A DNA stretch of 64,000 nt, taken from positions 2,368,398 to 2,432,397 of the forward strand of contig OW051469.1 in NCBI GenBank assembly GCA_932521025.1, given 5' to 3'. Below are positions 23,267-37,561 of the stretch, in pieces. Both the position numbers and the translations under genes were made by a program. Source of the DNA: Oscheius onirici (lineage: Eukaryota > Nematoda > Chromadorea > Rhabditida > Rhabditidae). Position 1 is the stretch's first letter, and every line of letters starts with the position of its first letter. Below the pieces are notes generated by a model. It saw only the letters and a program-made list of their open reading frames with translations. It searched no databases and was not told the DNA's origin.

Positions 23267-25337
23267 GGAAGATTTGAAGTTTTGTCGAGTTCGCAGAAAA
23301 GTGTGTCGGAAGTCGCCCCTGTAATCGTTACTGTTTTCCTACCATTTTATCAGTAGTTCCACACTTTGAAGGCGCCGAGACGACCATAAGTGACCTAATA
23401 ACAATCTGTTCCTCTGTTTCTCTGTCCCTCTGACTTTTCCACTGTCCACAACAACGCAACTCTTGCAAAGAGCCCAAATACGTCATCCTGATTAGACAAA
23501 CACTGTTGGCAATTGCGCGAAAAATGGCATCCAGCTGAGGCGTGGGAGACTTTTTTTGCTAAGCAAGGTCAGTTCCGGAAGAAGATGAATCGCCTTGTCC
23601 TTCTCTCCCGATCAGCCACGCGTCTTGTGTCACAGTGCGGTAGTCGGGTCCTCTTTGTTTCCATGAGACGAGACCACCTGTCGCGAGCCGAAAAAAAGAG
23701 AAGAGGCGATGCTAGAAACAAGATAAGCAGATGCGCGAGACCTGGGGTGGGCTTGTTATAGAAAGGACAGAGAGCGAGAGGTTCCCGGGCTATTCAGGGG
23801 TTCAATGCATTCAAAGAGTACCGCGAGGCTCCGTTTCCTTAGAGAACGTTCTCAATTGTGTCAGAAATTAAGGGAACAGAGAGTCGGGAGGTGACATGAA
23901 CGTTGGATATATGGAGACAACTTATCACCGCCTTCTGTATTGTAATGAGATTGTAACCGTGGAACATGAAGATGTTTAGACTTATCTTCTCTCCTATTGG
24001 GATGGTCTAGAAAGGGATAATTAACCAGGAGGCAAAGGGTGCTAGGATCAGGCGGTCTGGATATAAGAAACTTTGGAAAGTCCTGGGACTCATCGATAGA
24101 TTTTCCAAACAAAAATATTTTTCACAAATTTCTAAAGATTTTGAATCGGGAGCTGACTCGGATTGACAGATCGGGATAGAAGTGGGTAGTCGCTTGTCTT
24201 TCTCTTGAGGCATTCTGTAGTAAGAACGTTAGGCGGTTTTCTGATTGGTAACATGATCGGATCAGACTGTTCACAGGAGGCTATGGTCACTTTCACAAAT
24301 TAGACCTAGGTTCAGTATCTTTTTAGTAGATTTGAGAGACAGTCCGACTATATGACTTCTCCTAACTCTCTCTAGTTCTTTTCTGGGACTTTTCAAAGCA
24401 TCTTTCCAGTTAAAACTTCCCCTCAGAACGGCTCATTGACAGTAGTTCAGAAGGCTAAAAATAGCTCATTACCAGTAGGTATAGTCTGTTCGGCAACCGT
24501 CTTCTCAGGGATTACTGTAGAATTGTCTGATGATGGGACTCCCATTGTGGGTCTCGCCATGAAGATTTCCTACAGCAATCCTCGTAAAGTTCTCTGGAGG
24601 ATACTGTAGAACGAGGCATAATTACTGTAGTGTGAGGTGGAGGACTCTTTGCAAAGACTGTACCAAAATTGAATGGAAGTGGTTTTGAAAGCTTGGTCTT
24701 TTCGAAAGTCCCCCTTTTGAACTATAAGCTCTCTCGTCTCCTCCTGACCCCATTTCAAGCACAAAACACTTGCGTGCCAGGCTATAGCTCTTCGTCTCTG
24801 TCACTCATCTCTTTTCAGAGCTTGCACCTGCTTTTATTAAGCTCACGATTTTAAACTTCTTGATTTCGAAACACCCACTTTAAAAAACTGAAGAGAATCG
24901 GAACCCCTGCTGCCAGCCATCTGTCAGAGCTACCTTGACTGGGGCTGCAGGATTGAAATTACCTGCGGCGAAATGTGCCAGCTGTGGCAATTTTTACTGT
25001 AGGATTTTCATGGTCAGCTGGTCGGGAAGATGGTGCTAATTATTGGCATTGGCACTGGAGAGAAGGTGACAGTCACTTTTTTCCTATAAGGATGAGTAAA
25101 AGGGGAACAGTAGGTCAGACCCCTCAGTACCAATTAAAATTCTGCGTGTGAGGCCCTCCTTGGCCGGGCTCCAGTTCGTACAAAGAGTCGTTTGATTAAC
25201 GACTTTCCAAGGGCCAGGCGATTTTTTCGGGGCGTACCAGTCGCCAAAAACACGAGTGCGCGAAGCCATTAGGCATGAAAAACTGCTGGAAGAGGGCACA
25301 AAAGGAGGAAGAACTGGGTGACCGACTGAGATCTGAA

Positions 25338-25599
<262 letters not shown>

Positions 25600-26968
25600 A
25601 CTCTATTACTCTCTCGATCCAGATGCTGTTTACCCTCCCCAGGCATAAGCTTACCCCGAACTGGAGATTTACAACATCCGTCGTCTCACGGTTTACAGCC
25701 GACCATTCTTGTGATTCCGACCCGTAGCTTATGAGCTCATAAAAGTTCCTTCGATAATTGAAGAAAAGTGCCAAAGAGAGGGGGTAGACACATGAGAGTC
25801 GGCGACTGTTCTTTTTTGTCTCTTTTTTGCTTTATACTCCGTCCTGGGAGACGAGTCATCGCGCCGCGACAACCTTTCAGTCTCACAAGACCGCCTGTAC
25901 TCTTACTATTTTTCTCTCTTTAGTTTTGTCTTATCCTGACCAAATCCAATTATCTCCCTACAGTACAAGTTGGGTTGCTGCTGCTGTGGCGCAACGCGTA
26001 AACAATGAGGAGAGAGTCGCGGGTCATGCCAAAGGCATCTCCTGGGTGGAGAGAGTACTTCGCACCGCTATAGAGAGAGCCGACTTGGGGGTCAGGCGGT
26101 CACTCCTTATGTGGGCTGTGACTTTATGGAGATTGTTTCGCAATGGGTGGTCAGGGAAGAGAACATCTGTCCTCTGGTCGCGGGCCTTTCGTTTTCTGGA
26201 ACAGTGGAAGCTAGGAGCAGATACTCTTGATCTTGGTAGCTAGAGACTCTTGATTTACTGTCTCTTTGATGGTCAAGACGCATCTGTTCCTAGTCTACTA
26301 GCTACTGACTTTTGACCACCCGTTCTGTAACTACCAGTTACTATCCTCTGACTCTTCACCACTAGACTGTCAGTCGAATATCATTTACTGGATCCACCTG
26401 AATCAGTCAAATTGTGACTTCCACTGTCTCCAGACTCTTGTCAATCAGTAGTCCTTTGCCATCCAGTTACTATCTGTCCAAATCCTTGACCAACTGAATT
26501 AGACGTCTTATGACTGTCCCACAGTTTGAGGACAGAACCAGTTACTGTCATTAGACTCTTGACCACCTGGTTCAGTAAAAGTCTCCTAGTCTCCTACCTC
26601 TCCAAGTCTCCTTCCAATCTCTTCATGTCTAGAGTCTCTGTAGCCCAGTGCCAGTCTGAACTCTCGATTGCCCGACTTGCTGGTTGCTTGACTCTGACTA
26701 CCTTGCCTTTGGTAAAAAAAAAAGTGACGTCACCCCCTTCCCGACCCCTTAGCACCTGGAGCCCCCGTGACCCAGGCTGTTTACAGGTTGCTGACTGACC
26801 TCATCAGAGCAGCCCGTTTTCGAGCCCTCCCACTTACGCAATCGGAGCCTCCGCCAGTTGGCTCCACGCTTTGGATTGCGCCTGTCGACACACGACTCTT
26901 ACGTAAGACCCCGTAACACCTGCGGTGTTGCCCCGGAAACAGGTCAAAATAGAAAGAGCATGGGTCGA

Positions 26969-27184
<216 letters not shown>

Positions 27185-28823
27185 CAGGTTGCGTGAGAAA
27201 GTTCTTTGTGACAAATGAATAGCGTCATCTAGAGCCGGCCTAATTGGGTTGGGAAATTGTTATAGAGTCTGTCTCTCTGAGTCAGTCAGTAACCTCTGAT
27301 ACGATCTCAGAACCCGTCTTGACTCTTCCTCAGTTGTTTCTATCGAAGAGTCATCAGAAAGTAACAGGATCTGATCTCTCACCTCTCACAGTGTAAGAGT
27401 TACAGTAACTTGATCACCATCCTATCCACTGGACAGTGTAAAGAACCAACTACCGTATCCTCTGGTGTCCTTCGTTGGCTTTCCGATGACTGCCAGAGGG
27501 ACAGTTTTTGTCTAGATTCTGAACCAGATCAGACTGTCCAACCACCTCCATATCCTCTGGTCATATTCACCTTAATTGACTATTATGCCAAGTAGGAAAG
27601 AGAAAAGATGCCCAGTCGAATCAAACTGCCGGCTCTGTTCCCATGCTCGAATGACTCCTCGGCAGTTGTTGTCAGTCGGCAATGGCAAAAAGTAGGGCCG
27701 AAATTCGGATGACATTTTCTGGCTAAAGGTTGTGGGAACGTGTCTTCAAACTTTGTTTACCGCACAGGAGCCATGACCTCAGCTTCCAGCCTCTGACCTA
27801 ATCCTATTGTCGTGGCTCATCGGGGAAGGCGTCCTGCCGAGCGCGGATGCTCTTTGTTCTGTAGGGAGCCGGGAGCAGTGCCTTTGGGATGCGGGATAAG
27901 GACTTGCGTCTTTTATGATCGTTAAGAAGTCTATTCACGCTTATTGTCTAGAAAAATGTCGCAAAATGTCTGGGAACGGGGCAAAATTAATTATTTTCAG
28001 AATTTAGATTACTGTAGGTCTTTAAAGTTACGTACTTTGCGTACAAAAATCTGGGGCGAGTTTGAGAGCTCCATTTCCTAAAATTTTTCGCTGTCATGTC
28101 TTCATTTCCTCTCAATTTTTTACCACATTTCTGTCTGTAAATAGGCTAAAAGTGACTATAGGACCTCGCAGCTGCCAGCTGAACCTGCTGACCCCTAAAA
28201 TTTCGTAACCGTAGCTGTTACGTGCCTTTTGTCAATTAGCATAGGTTTGAGGCTGCTTTTTTTTTAACCATTTTCAGCCGATTTTCTTGTATAAATTGCT
28301 CCGTTTTAGGTGAATGAAAGCCCTAGGATCATTTTAGAACACGAGATCTTGAAAATTACAGCATTTTTTGTCAATTTCTTCGAGGGCTTCTTTCTAGGCC
28401 AAATTTAGCATTTTTTGCCTTTACAGTTGCAAACAAAGGCGATTCATCATTGTCCCACTTGTTATTGTAGGCAAAACCTCGAAAACAAAGGTGTTGAGGC
28501 AATGAAAACTTGCTTCAGCGTTGCAAAAACCTCTGAAAGAGCCATTTTGTTTTCTTCTAAATTATGCCTTTGCAAGTATCCAAGTCCCATTTCCTTACCT
28601 TGAGGTCACTGCCCCCTATCTTTCTCCTTCAGGAGGCGTGGTTTCGCGCTGGTGAACCAGCTGGCCCCGCCCCGCCTGTCCTTTACCCGAGTTCGAGCCT
28701 CTCTATACCGTGTGGCCCTATTTACACTAATTAGAGCCCTTTCGTGGGTTTTTACAGCCTATTATTCTTTTATCAGTCTCCTGTCTATCTATTAGCTTAC
28801 AGGTCGAAGCCACAGGTCGGTAA

Positions 28824-31800
28824 ATGACGTCCACCGACGAATTGACCACTTCCTTGAGTCTCCGCTGCGAGGAGATGCTCGCCGCTTCACCATCTACATC
28901 CAAGTACGTTTCCTGAGCCCATTTCAAGCAAAATTTTACTTGCAGTGTGATCCGTAAGGACTACCGTCGCCGATCGGACCGCCATCCCTTCCAGCAGACA
29001 ACGAACAACATCCCGAAGAGGCTGAGCCACTGCCCGGTAGGTTTTAGCCTTGAAATGATGGTCAGCTGACATTGGATCGTTTGTTTTCCTCCTTCCCTCC
29101 TCCGTATAACTTTTTTTGTCCTCTGCTTGCCCTTTTTTGCCTTAGCCGACCAGATGTCTAACTTTCGCTCTCTCAGGCCGTAAATTCATGAGAGATAGAC
29201 TTTCAAGCCAGTCGACCTAGAGTAATTAATTTATTCGAGGGCGAGAATCCTTTTCTTTACTGTCTTTTGTACGAAAAAGTTCGCAAAAACCTGTCTAGCA
29301 CGTTGTTAGTCCTCAAATTTTCCGAAAGTGGCTAAATGTTTTTTGGTTTGGCTTCCTATAAGAGCCACAGTGAGGCAGCTGGCGCATTGTGACCTAATTT
29401 GTTAGCCACAGTTAGACAGCAACCTTGTTGTGGCTCTCCAGAAACCAGTTACATAGACATACATCGCTAAAAATCTCTATTTTGCCCATTTTTTTGTGCT
29501 AGTTCCTGTTCGCAGCTACGTTCCTCTTTCTCTCTTTTCTGCACTCTACGCCGCCGCTCGCCCTCGTGCTCATCTATCCTGCCCTTTGTATCCCATATAA
29601 CCCATTCATGCCGTCGAGAAATAACTATGCGAACAAGACGCTTTTACCGCACTGTTATTCTGTTTTTTTCCTCTCACCAAATTTTCGCCATTATATCGAT
29701 TCACACTGGCAGATGGCGGTAGCGAAAATCTGTGTAGATGTTGTAGATAACGCACGAGACATCGAAAAAATCGGCTAATTTTATGAGATTTTAGGTGCAG
29801 AGTCGCAAGAGAACGTCAGATGACAGCCGATTGAACAGTGCCATCCATTCTTCGGTCAGAAGCCAGCCGGATCGAGCTCTACAGCGTGATGGGCGCGTCC
29901 TGGCCAATCTGAAGCACTCCGAAGTGAATCGCCGAGCTACGGCGACCTACATGATGGCCGTACAGACGGAAGTGAAGGCCGAGCATCGCGAAGAAATAGT
30001 ACAGTGGCTCATTGAAGTCTCACAAGTAGGTTTTCCCAAAGATTGCATTTTTAACCAAAATCTTCACATTTTTGGCCATATTTTCGTGCAAAACCGTATC
30101 CTTTCCCTAATAAGCACCAATTTCAGTCAAATCACTGCGATGCCGACGTCCTGCCGCTGGCTGTCAGCATCATGGACCGATTCTTGAGTCTGCGCCCCAT
30201 CCCGCTCTGTCAATTACAGCTCGTCGGCGGAGTATGTCTCTTCATCGCCAGCAAACTGAAAGCTCCGGCTCCTCTCAACGCCAACACGATCGTCTACTAT
30301 TCGGACAATGCGTTCAGCTACGAAGAAGTCCTCCCTATGGAAATGCTCATCTTGCAAGCCCTGGAATGGGACGTCACGGCGCCGACAGCTTTCGACTTTT
30401 TCGACCAGATTCTCGGCCGAATGCCGCATCTGAGAGCCCTACAGCCGAGCTTTGTCGAGCTGGTTTACGGAATCCTGAAAAGTGAGTTTTTTCTCTCCAC
30501 TTTTGGGCCACCCTGCCGGGCCTAATCCTCAGCCATTTTTTCTTGTAATCTGTAAATTGACGTTCGCGCACTAGGGAAGACCGGGTTTTTTCGTGCCTTT
30601 TGTGGAAAAAATGAATGAGACAGCTGTAACAGAGCTTCTTTGTGTCCCAGGGGTCTCTAATTTAGAAGGCGAAGGAGACAGTTACCCGTTTTGTTTTATT
30701 CTCCCAGTTGTGGCACCACAGTTAGACAACGTCCCTCTTTCTTTTTCCAAGAGAAGAATGCAGGGACAGTTGCCCTTTTTGTATATGGGCAATTGGACAC
30801 GCGTCTTTACCTCCCTGCCTCTCTCTCTCTGTGTTGACGAGGATCCTTGGCGGCCCGGCACGAGGAAACCGTCTTTGTGCCCGTCTCTCTCGATACGGCT
30901 CATTGGCTCTCCGGGTCGCTGTCGGGTTAGGAAGACTTCCGTGTGGTAATTTTTATCAGAATCCGGGTCACCTAGACTCTTTCGAGAGACATCTACATCT
31001 GAATGGACCACACACAGTCCTAGACCTCCCGAGACTCGTTTGCGATTCCATCACTCGCGCTCTTTTAATGGTTTTTTTCCCACTGCCCTAGCCTTTTTTG
31101 GCGCAGGTAAGGGAACCGAAAAAATGGTGATTATACACGGTTTTTCGCGCTGCCTCTCTCTCTAGCTTTGATGCTATCAGTTGCCGAAGCTATTAATTAC
31201 CCAAGAGAGGCACGCGCACAGACGAACTTTTGCCGCTAGAAACATATGCCTTGAGATATGGCTTTTATCCGGTGCCTGGTACAGGACTCTCTTTCTCTCT
31301 CTAGTTAACCGAATCGACAAAAGTACAGGTCTGTAACTTAGTCACAAAGAGCGCGGCGCTAGTCATTTTCCCAGAGTGAGAACAGTCGTTTTTCGGGTAG
31401 GAAACAAAGGGGAAAGAGCGGCACCCGGAGACACGAACTCGTCACCTTTTTGGGGGTGAAAAACTATCTAGGGAACTCTGTCCTTGCGCCGAGTTCATAG
31501 CCCCGCCAAAATTCGCGCCTTTTGGAGGGAGATTGTAATCAGAGGCACGAAAAGCCCAAGGTTCCACATATTTCAGTGAAGGTTAAAGTTGACGATTTCT
31601 GTCAGAGTTGACCTCTCACTCACCAGGGGGCTCGAAATGTGCGTTCGTCTGTTCACACATACCAGTCTCTGTATTTCTTCTGGTAGGGAGGAAATGGCAA
31701 CAGCGGTATAATTGAGACAATGACCCTATCTCGGCACCCGCGTTTGAATCCTAAGAGAACTGTCGCCAGATGGGTAGCGGCATGCGCGCCTGTGCAATAG

Positions 31801-34800
31801 AAGCAGCTAATGAGTGGCTACGATCAAAAGAAGGCTCTAATCCTCTGGACCGCTGCTTCTACAAGTGTCTCAGAATCTGTTATAGGAATTTTAACGGGGG
31901 GGGGGGGGTACTGTAACCGGGACTATTGCTAGACTACTGACCCCTTTCCCAAAGTTCTCCCAGCAGGGAACTGTCCAATTGTCGGGGAACTGTTGGTCGA
32001 TATGCTCAAACCTCCCACTCCAGACAAAGAGAGCCTCTCGCTAAGGTCGTACCAGCTCCTCCACAGTCTGACTGTTGCGCAATCCTTCCGGAAGCACCTG
32101 TAACCCTCTTCCTTTTGCGGTACCGAAAGATTGACCTAATCTGTCCATAATAATGGGCTCCAGGTGTTGAGTCTCATGGCAGATGCTCCGTAGATAATCC
32201 ATCGTCACTTATTGTTTCGGACTGTCATGCAGAGCTGTATCGAAATGACTGGATAATTACTCTCAGGATATGCTCCGAGGAGACGGAGATCCTGAGACCT
32301 CCTGCTGAGGTGACAGTTTATCAACTGGAGACCTGTCTTTCCCGTAAACAATTGAAGAGACAGGAGCAACTGTTCTCCCTCAGTTCAAATGGCATTTGTT
32401 TGGAGAGGGACAGTAGGACAGGGCGAGAAGTTTATGGCTCTGACCAATCAAAGGGAAAAAGGCCGACAGTTGACCCAAGTTTGGGCTTGTAACCTGAGAG
32501 AGACGAGTCCATCAATCATTTGCCCATTTAGTCCCTAATCCCCTCTTTTGTTATACCCAGACTCTGTTTGCCGAGCCATTTAGAGGGTTAGCTGCGACAG
32601 GTGTTTCTCCCTCCAAGATTTAAACAATGCTCTCTACCCCATTTGGGTCAGTTCCTCATCCAGTCAGAGGGGAATTGATGGATGGTACACAGGGAGAGGA
32701 CCTCCCGTCGTGCCATCAGTCCATACCGGCAGCAGCTGCCTCGCTCTCGCGCAAAGTGACGAGGTCGACTGGGACGTCTCATGGCACCGAGAGAGGTTGT
32801 TATCACACACAGAAAGAGGGGATTGACACCTAGTGCGCGAACGGTCAGAAGCGATAAGAATGTTTTTTGAGAAGGTGATAGTTGTTGGATTAGCTGGTAA
32901 GTAAACGGGGCTGACTTTCCCTGGAGGTTGTTCTTTTAAAGAGAAGGTCACCGTAAGCGGCTTCTATCCGTTTCGAGACCCATTTAGTTCAGAATAACTT
33001 GTCTACAGTATCTTCCTCTTCGAAATAGGCTGCTGAAAACAATTAGACTTTTAATATGTTCGTATAACGTTGGATACTTGGCCAACCGAATTCCTGTTTT
33101 AGGCCAAATTGGCTGCGTATCCGTCTGAGTATTTATACATCTTTTTTTACGGAACAATAGCCGCTGAAGACGAGTATCTACAGTAACCCATCTGTTTGTA
33201 TAATCTAGTCTCCTATTGTGGGGGATACATCCGTCGGGTCTTATCTCTGCAACAAAGAGGCGCGTGCGTCTTGTACTATATCTGCCAAAATCTCGAGATT
33301 TATGTACTGTGCGCGAAACCGGGAAATGAAAGAAGAAGGAGATTTCGCAACTGTTGGGGATATGTAACTCGTTAATCATCCTCCTCTTTTGCGGCCTCTT
33401 TTAATGTGTACAACAGTACATCATCCCTTACATAACCCGGCGCAGATGTCCGGCTATTTGAACCAACCGCCATGGGAACTTTTTGAATCAGAGGAGCTAT
33501 TAATCACTGAAAAACACGTGAAGACAGCCATTTTTTGTGGGTCAGGAATCCGGATTCCCTGCTGAAATATAGCCAGGGGAATTAGGCCATGAGGAGCAGA
33601 TGTTAGGCGCGAAAAAAAGCTACTGTATAGTATACTTGGGCGACTCGACTCGATATAGCCTGCGAGTCGGCTCGACTCGAGATGCCCCACGAGTCGAGTC
33701 GATTTTTAAAGGTTATTTGGCTCAACAAACGGGAAATAACAAAAGATTTTCTTCATTTCTTCGTATTTGAGCGGCGGAATTTGAAAAAAAAATCGACTCG
33801 CGAGCCAGCTCGAGCCGACTCGAGATAGCCCGCGAGCCGACTCGGGTTGGGTCGGTCCAGAACTCGACTCGAATCGGTTCATGACTCGACTTTTCGATAC
33901 GACGCCCAAGTATACTGTATAGTCTCTTTCTTTAATCCGATTTTCTAGCGTTCCGAGATTGAAAAAGAGCGTTCCCAGCGCGCTTACGAGGAGATTTTTT
34001 GCACTTTGACAATCAGGTCTCTGCCAAGTCCATTTTCATAGCGCTGCTGGGGGTCTTTTAGAACCTTTTGTCGAATATAGTCTGTTCATTTGCATGGAGA
34101 CTTTTTGGCTATGCATCATGACTGAGGATCCAATGTTTTGTGTGGTCTCGAAACGTCTAGAACCCGGCTACGATATTCTCCTGTTCAAAATACCCACTAT
34201 TAATGAGCTTGTTCAAATATTTCTCGCGTCGTCTTAACGTGCATAATTGATCCAGCGGAATGTTGCCATTGTCTCCGGCCCCGAGACATTTAAATTTGAT
34301 GACCTGGTTACTGTACCGAAGGAAGTTAATTCTCCAGCTACTTAAAGCGCCAAATTTCACACCTTTGAACGTGTGTGACGGTGGCAGCGCCAACAGGTTG
34401 CGATAAAATCTGAGGAGAGAGGTGGTTGTGGCGCCGCTTCTTTTCCAAGTTGACTTTAGACAGAGAGAGGGACAGGGAGTGATTAATTACGAGGGAACAA
34501 TGCGGTACATGCGCAGAGTTTTTCAAATTTGGAGCTTACTGTAGCCTTGATTCAAATTTTAAAGGGACAGCACCATTATGTCGAAAATTGCGTCTTTTTA
34601 ACTCTAGTTTTTCAGATTACAAGTTGGCGATGCATCTGCCGTCTGTACAGTGCGCACTGGCCCTTCTCGCAGCCGCTAGAAGACACGAGGAACTCTACTA
34701 CCGAATGGCCGTCTGTCCAATGCTGCCGGACACTCTAGGCGTCGATTTGGTTGGTTTTTATTCAATTTTTTGCTAGCGAATGCTAAAAACTCGCATTTTC

Positions 34801-35104
34801 GTTCCATTTTAGCCAAAAATATCTCAGAACTCTACTAATTCCCCTCATTTTCCAGAACCTGATGCTCGGTCTCCTGCCGCAAGTCGAACGAAATCTCGGC
34901 ACCGAAGAGCCAAAACTGTCTGGGATTGCCGCCCCTCCCTGCTCCAATCGGACTCCCTCTCCCACGCTGCAAGCTCTGAAAGCTCCGCTGATGTCGACGC
35001 CAATCAACAACGATTCCGGCTTCAATTCTGGTGCCAGCAGTCCCGAATCGGCGTGCAAAAAAGAGCCGATGGAATGTACGCCGCTGAAAGTCTTGAGGAC
35101 TTAG
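28824..35104 (+). CDS. cyd-1: D-type cyclin (CYD-1-like)
   Basis: Regulatory partner of CDK4/6 that drives G1 progression by inactivating the retinoblastoma protein. Six exons (28824-28903, 28946-29036, 29795-30025, 30127-30481, 34616-34749, 34856-35104) sum to 1140 nt, giving 379 residues. Near the N-terminus, LRCEE at residues 13-17 fits LxCxE, the Rb-binding motif of D cyclins, and supports the choice of exon 1. Cyclin box: RDGRVLANLKHSEVNRRATA, REEIVQWLIEVSQ, LAVSIMDRFLS, LVGGVCLFIASKLKAPAP, EVLPMEMLILQALEWDVTAP. The C-terminal third is Ser/Pro-rich and ends EPMECTPLKVLRT, with SP/TP sites as in D cyclins. Intron 4 is 4.1 kb, very long for this region, and about 9 kb without genes lies upstream. 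Confidence 0.9.
33066..33133. repeat. short dispersed repeat, third copy
   Basis: AACGTTGGATACTTGGCC at one end, CCAAATTGGCTGCGTATCC and TGAGTATT toward the other. Same family as 7731-7802. Confidence 0.5.
33631..33914. mobile_element. inverted-repeat MITE, TATACTTGGGC family, with 8-bp TSD
   Basis: A 284-bp element with termini TATACTTGGGCG and the reverse complement, flanked by the perfect 8-bp repeat CTGTATAG (33623-33630 and 33915-33922). The interior is built of many degenerate (CGACT)n words such as CGACTCGAGATAGCC. Second copy of the family seen at 1982-2337. Confidence 0.85.
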
Positions 35105-35751
35105 GGAAATCTTTATTTAATTTTGTCACTTTTTTCACCACTACCCACGTAATTTATTCTCTAATCCCAAAGCTTTCTTCCCCCAAAACCTAGTCCTAGT
35201 TAGTTTTACCGCTTTTCCAGAAAAATCAGCGGAAAAAGAGTGTTCCCGGTGTGTTTTATTCGAAAATCTTACCCCCTTTCCGCAAAAAAATCTCTGAGTC
35301 CCCGGCTGTTTGCCTGCTACGGCCGTGAGCAGTGAGTGTTAACAGTTGTACCTCAGCCGAATTAAAGCAACCACACAGTCGGGGAGCAGATCGTGATTAG
35401 TCAAAGATTTTTTCGCGCATTTTCTCTGTACATATATGCGTGGAAAAAAGGCCCCTTTTTTTATGATCCTGTGAAGTTTAAACCTGTTTTTGTACACCCT
35501 CCCATACTCTCTCTGTACCAATGTTATTTTTGCGCCAATTTACCTCCTAGAATAAGGTCTCTCTCTCCAAGTTATGTGCGTTTTTCCGACAATTTACGTG
35601 TTACTTGATTCAAATTTGTGTGACGTTTAAATAAAAAAATTTGGTATTCTATCCTGTTTCGAAGGGCCATTAGAAAACAACGGTCTTTTTGCCGGCTTCC
35701 GATACCGTAACCTCATAAAGGAACGGTGTGAACTGAAGTGGAAGATCAAAC
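35105..35751. other. spacer between cyclin D and next gene
   Basis: Cyclin D 3' region and promoter of the next plus-strand gene; no further gene or repeat recognised. Confidence 0.5.
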
Positions 35752-37233
35752 ATGTTGGCGCGCGTAAGAAGTGTGCCTCTAGGGCAGAAGAAAGAATGGG
35801 TTAGTTTGAATTCGAAAGCTGGTTCCTGGAAGTTTTGGAATACGGCAGAGCCATAAGTCGGTTCAAAATATAAACGTCGTATTTCGAGAAATTCTAGCTG
35901 ATTTTGACTTCAACACCAAATAAATTTCAGCATTTTTCTTTTATATTTAGAGCGTATAACAGAGATAAACTATCAGCTTGAAGATTGAAGAGAAAGGAGT
36001 GAACGTCTAGGTCTCTCTGTCTGTTGATTTCGGTAGCCTGGAAACTTTTGAAAAACAATGTTTGCAACGACATTCCAATTTAGAATTCCTCGTCTTCCAT
36101 GCCAAAGTCGTAAGAATCAAAGTTCGCGCACTTGTTTTTTCCTGTCGCGACTTGTTGCAAACTAATCTTTCTCCATCATTTTTATCCTCAATTAAAGCTT
36201 CACACACAGACCTGGGAGCAATTTAAAATAGACTTTAATAAAAGGTTTCTTCGCTCTAACAATCTAAAAAATCTTGCTAGACTTGGAATTGCTTCAGTCT
36301 TGGATCTTGGAGTGCCGCAAAGTAGTTCGGAGCTACTGTATCAGGTAAGGTTACATCCGATCGTCACCATCAAGCATCCACGGTGGTGGTGGAAGGATTG
36401 CTGGCTGTCGCAATGTGACGAAAGTGCACGAGCATTAAGTGAACAAAAATTTCAACTTATGGATACCTTTTTTTTTTTTTTTTTTTTTGTACCTTTTCTT
36501 ACTTTGCAAACTTTTCCGATGTCTTGAAAGTCGGTAAAAAATGAGTCTCTATCTCCGTCACCTCTCTCCTAATGATCATTTTGCGCAATTACAGAGAGAG
36601 AGAGAGAGAGCAATGCCGACTCGTTTACAGTCTCGGTTAACTGCTCTTTTCTTGCGTAATTGACTCACAGTGACCCTCCTCCTCATCAGAGACGCATCTT
36701 TACGAGCTGCCTTTGATAGCACCGGCACAGCGAATTTGAACTGAGGGAGAGTCATGAAAAAAAGATGTTTCTGTTTCTCTATTTCAGTCTGAAGGTCACC
36801 AGAAAAAAAATCCTGTCCCACATTTCGAGACCACAATCTCTCGAGATCAGTTGTTTCTGGTTCGCGATACAAACCGCGATAAAGCACGTCTATCCAGCTC
36901 AGTGCGCGACGTCTAGGTTAGTCGTTGTGACAGGCCCAGCTAACTCGTTGATGGTATCGGTACGATTTCAGCTTCAGATTGTGACAATTAGCATGCCAGA
37001 ACAATTAACAGGTGTGGGGTGAAGAGAGAGAAACAGTCTGACAATGAGAGACAGAGAAAACACTTCTCCTCGTCGCTCTGAAACATGTGGCTGTTTCGAC
37101 TGTCTTCATCGTCTTTCTGGTCAACTGTGGAGGAAAGAAGAACCTGGTTCCGCCAGATGCCGGAGGAGTAGACAACACTTCTGCCACAGGAGCCGAAGGA
37201 GTCGCCACCTACGGACCTACTGCTGCCCCATGA
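35752..37233 (+). CDS. unrecognised protein with one C-terminal membrane segment
   Basis: Five exons (35752-35799, 36210-36344, 36788-36910, 36972-37011, 37049-37233) sum to 531 nt, giving 176 residues. The N-terminus MLARVRSVPLGQKKEW is basic, like a mitochondrial presequence. The middle part is charged (QFKIDFNKRFLRSNN, SRDQLFLVRDTNRDKARLSS). Then comes a membrane segment with an adjacent cysteine (VAVSTVFIVFLVNC) and a Gly/Ala/Thr-rich tail ending GVATYGPTAAP. The frame stays open over all five exons with correct phases, which supports the model. Weak points: the third donor would be GTCTAG, exon 5 could start at 37055 instead, and the first exon is placed only by phase. No known family was identified. 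Downstream (37.24-37.51 kb) is AGAGAC/AGAGTC low-complexity sequence. Confidence 0.55.
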
Positions 37234-37561
37234 AGGAAGAGTCATAATAAAGAATCGCTGAAAGAGTGACAAAGAGTCGCTGAAAGTCAGAAGCGGAGAG
37301 ACAAAAAGAAAGAGAACAGGGAGACACAGACTGCAGTCAGAGGAACAGAGAGACTGAGAGTCGAAGAGTCAGAGATAGAGTTGGACGGAGATACAGAGAA
37401 TAAAAGAGACTAGGAGACAGAAATTTTGAGAGATGGAGAGTAAAAGAGACGGAAAGACGGAGACACTGAGGGACTGAGAGACTGACAGAGAGAAAGCGAA
37501 CTGAACAGTAGATTATTTATGTCCGGGATTAACACGAGAGATCTCATCTCAAAACAAAAAC

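Larger units (their letters stand above)
30482..34615 (+). other. 4.1-kb intron 4 of the cyclin D gene
   Basis: Lies between the exons ending ...VYGILK and starting NYKLAMHLP. No nested gene was supported. It holds a G13 tract (31896-31908), a short dispersed repeat (33066-33133) and the MITE at 33631-33914. Confidence 0.8.

Noticed and set aside
31193..31205. TTAATTACCCAAG, which matches 13 nt of the nematode SL1 leader
   Set aside because: The following sequence lacks the GT splice donor at the right place, the Sm site and the SL RNA stem-loops, so it is probably chance.
32290..32300. CCTGAGACCTC, an 11-nt match to lin-4 microRNA
   Set aside because: The rest of the mature sequence does not match and no lin-4-type precursor hairpin is visible.
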